Source of the DNA: Vibrio hippocampi
GTDB taxonomy: Bacteria > Pseudomonadota > Gammaproteobacteria > Enterobacterales > Vibrionaceae
Reading direction: 5' to 3'
Length of the DNA: 64,000 nt
Assembly: GCF_921292975.1 (NCBI RefSeq)
Contig: NZ_CAKLCM010000002.1
Location: 496,001-560,000, forward strand
The position numbers were made by a program, and so were the translations under genes. Each line of letters begins with the position of its first letter. Position 1 is the stretch's first letter. Shown piece by piece: positions 63,326 to 64,000 of the stretch. The notes under the pieces are model-generated. The model had not been told where the DNA came from, made no database searches, and was given only the letters and a program-made list of their open reading frames with translations.

Positions 63326-64000
63326 ATGAGAGTTGGTTTAGTAGGTTGGCGTGGCATGGTAGGTTCCGTCCTTATGCAACGCATGGTAGAAGAAAGAGAC
63401 TTCGATTTGATCGAACCTGTGTTCTACAGCACCTCACAAGTGGGTATCCCAGCTCCAAACTTGGGTAAAGATGCCGGTATGCTACAAGACGCATTCGACA
63501 TTGAAAGTTTGAAACAACTTGATGCGGTTGTGACATGTCAAGGTGGCAGTTATACAGAGCGTGTCTATCCAGCTTTGCGTCAAGCAGGGTGGAAAGGTTA
63601 CTGGATTGATGCTGCATCAACACTTCGCATGGCTCAAGACTCTATTATTACGCTTGACCCAGTTAACTTGACGCAGATCCAACAAGGTATCGCCAAAGGC
63701 ACCAATACCTTTGTGGGCGGCAACTGTACGGTTAGTTTGATGTTGCTCGGTCTTGGCGGTCTGTTTGAGAAAGGTTTGGTTGAGTGGATGTCGTCAATGA
63801 CCTACCAAGCGGCTTCTGGTGCAGGTGCTAAAAATATGCGCGAGTTGATTTCTCAGATGGGTGTCGTCAACGACGCTGTGACTTCTGAGCTTGCCAATCC
63901 AGCCAGTTCGATTCTTGATATTGACCGCAAGGTTGCTGAAACTCTGCGTTCTTCTTCTTTCCCAACCGACCAATTTGGCGTCCCTCTTGCGGGATCATTA
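63326..64000 (+). CDS. asd: Aspartate-semialdehyde dehydrogenase, N-terminal part
   Basis: Reduces aspartyl phosphate to aspartate semialdehyde, the branch point to lysine/diaminopimelate, threonine and methionine. The first 225 codons are in the window. '[20 protein letters not shown]' is the NADP-binding motif, and the catalytic cysteine is in '[13 protein letters not shown]' near residue 135. The start at 63326 follows ACGGAGAG. The gene continues past the right edge. Confidence 0.96.
   Translation, partial: MRVGLVGWRGMVGSVLMQRMVEERDFDLIEPVFYSTSQVGIPAPNLGKDAGMLQDAFDIESLKQLDAVVTCQGGSYTERVYPALRQAGWKGYWIDAASTLRMAQDSIITLDPVNLTQIQQGIAKGTNTFVGGNCTVSLMLLGLGGLFEKGLVEWMSSMTYQAASGAGAKNMRELISQMGVVNDAVTSELANPASSILDIDRKVAETLRSSSFPTDQFGVPLAGSL

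Overview
The window is a piece of a Vibrio-type gammaproteobacterial chromosome. The evidence is the gene content and order: divergent nhaB/fadR, metG/mrp/udk/asmA, btuR, ansA, sppA, fadH, topB, the yejK-yejL-yejM locus and asd. A 279-residue FadR carrying the vibrio-type insertion and VCR-like integron attC sites point the same way. No rRNA, CRISPR array, phage or integron integrase was found.

Layout. 1-9.7 kb is conserved core: nhaB (partial), fadR, a membrane-anchored unknown, metG, mrp, udk and asmA. 10.1-15.9 kb holds a secreted PL7 alginate lyase with an N-terminal F5/8C module. An AT-rich LysR / Fe(II)-2OG dioxygenase / MFS island follows, bounded on its far side by a second, truncated copy of the lyase 3' end and its terminator; then comes btuR. 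16-22.5 kb is a decaying accessory zone: MdaB-like reductase/LysR pair, ankyrin remnant, truncated UvrD-like helicase operon, an IS481-family insertion with a 7-bp target duplication, and a three-gene operon (unknown, DUF4258-like, uracil-DNA-glycosylase-like) behind a large inverted-repeat operator. 23.3-25.5 kb is an integrase-less array of three gene cassettes on the minus strand. 26-33.8 kb is a metabolic block: DUF1349, radical SAM, two antibiotic-biosynthesis-monooxygenase paralogs, TauE/SafE, LysR, MRJP-like protein, OpuAC-like protein and a zinc-independent alcohol dehydrogenase/quinone reductase. 34.3-37.1 kb is a second cassette array on the plus strand (bPH-like membrane protein, HEPN/zinc-ribbon protein, unknown), bracketed by a diverged direct repeat. 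37.6-50.8 kb returns mostly to core and metabolic genes (LMW phosphatase, ansA, sppA, fadH with a FadR operator, nitroreductase, TetR/GST pair, topB, SDR, HDAC-like, ECF sigma). 51-57.4 kb is accessory again: relic attC plus toxin-antitoxin, DUF2339, and a zinc-metallopeptidase lipoprotein between two copies of a small gene. 58-64 kb has tRNA-Ser(UGA), tRNA-Pro(UGG), yejM/L/K, a membrane Hpt protein, a candidate 34-residue small protein and the start of asd.

How it fits together. fadR near the left end and the palindrome in front of fadH form a visible regulator-target pair for fatty-acid use. The most notable theme is that several accessory inserts are bracketed by direct repeats derived either from neighbouring genes or from unassigned sequence. 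The candidates most worth following for an undescribed system are the HEPN/zinc-ribbon cassette, the cassette protein that carries only an SSB-type acidic tip, and the glycosylase-like operon with its palindromic control region.
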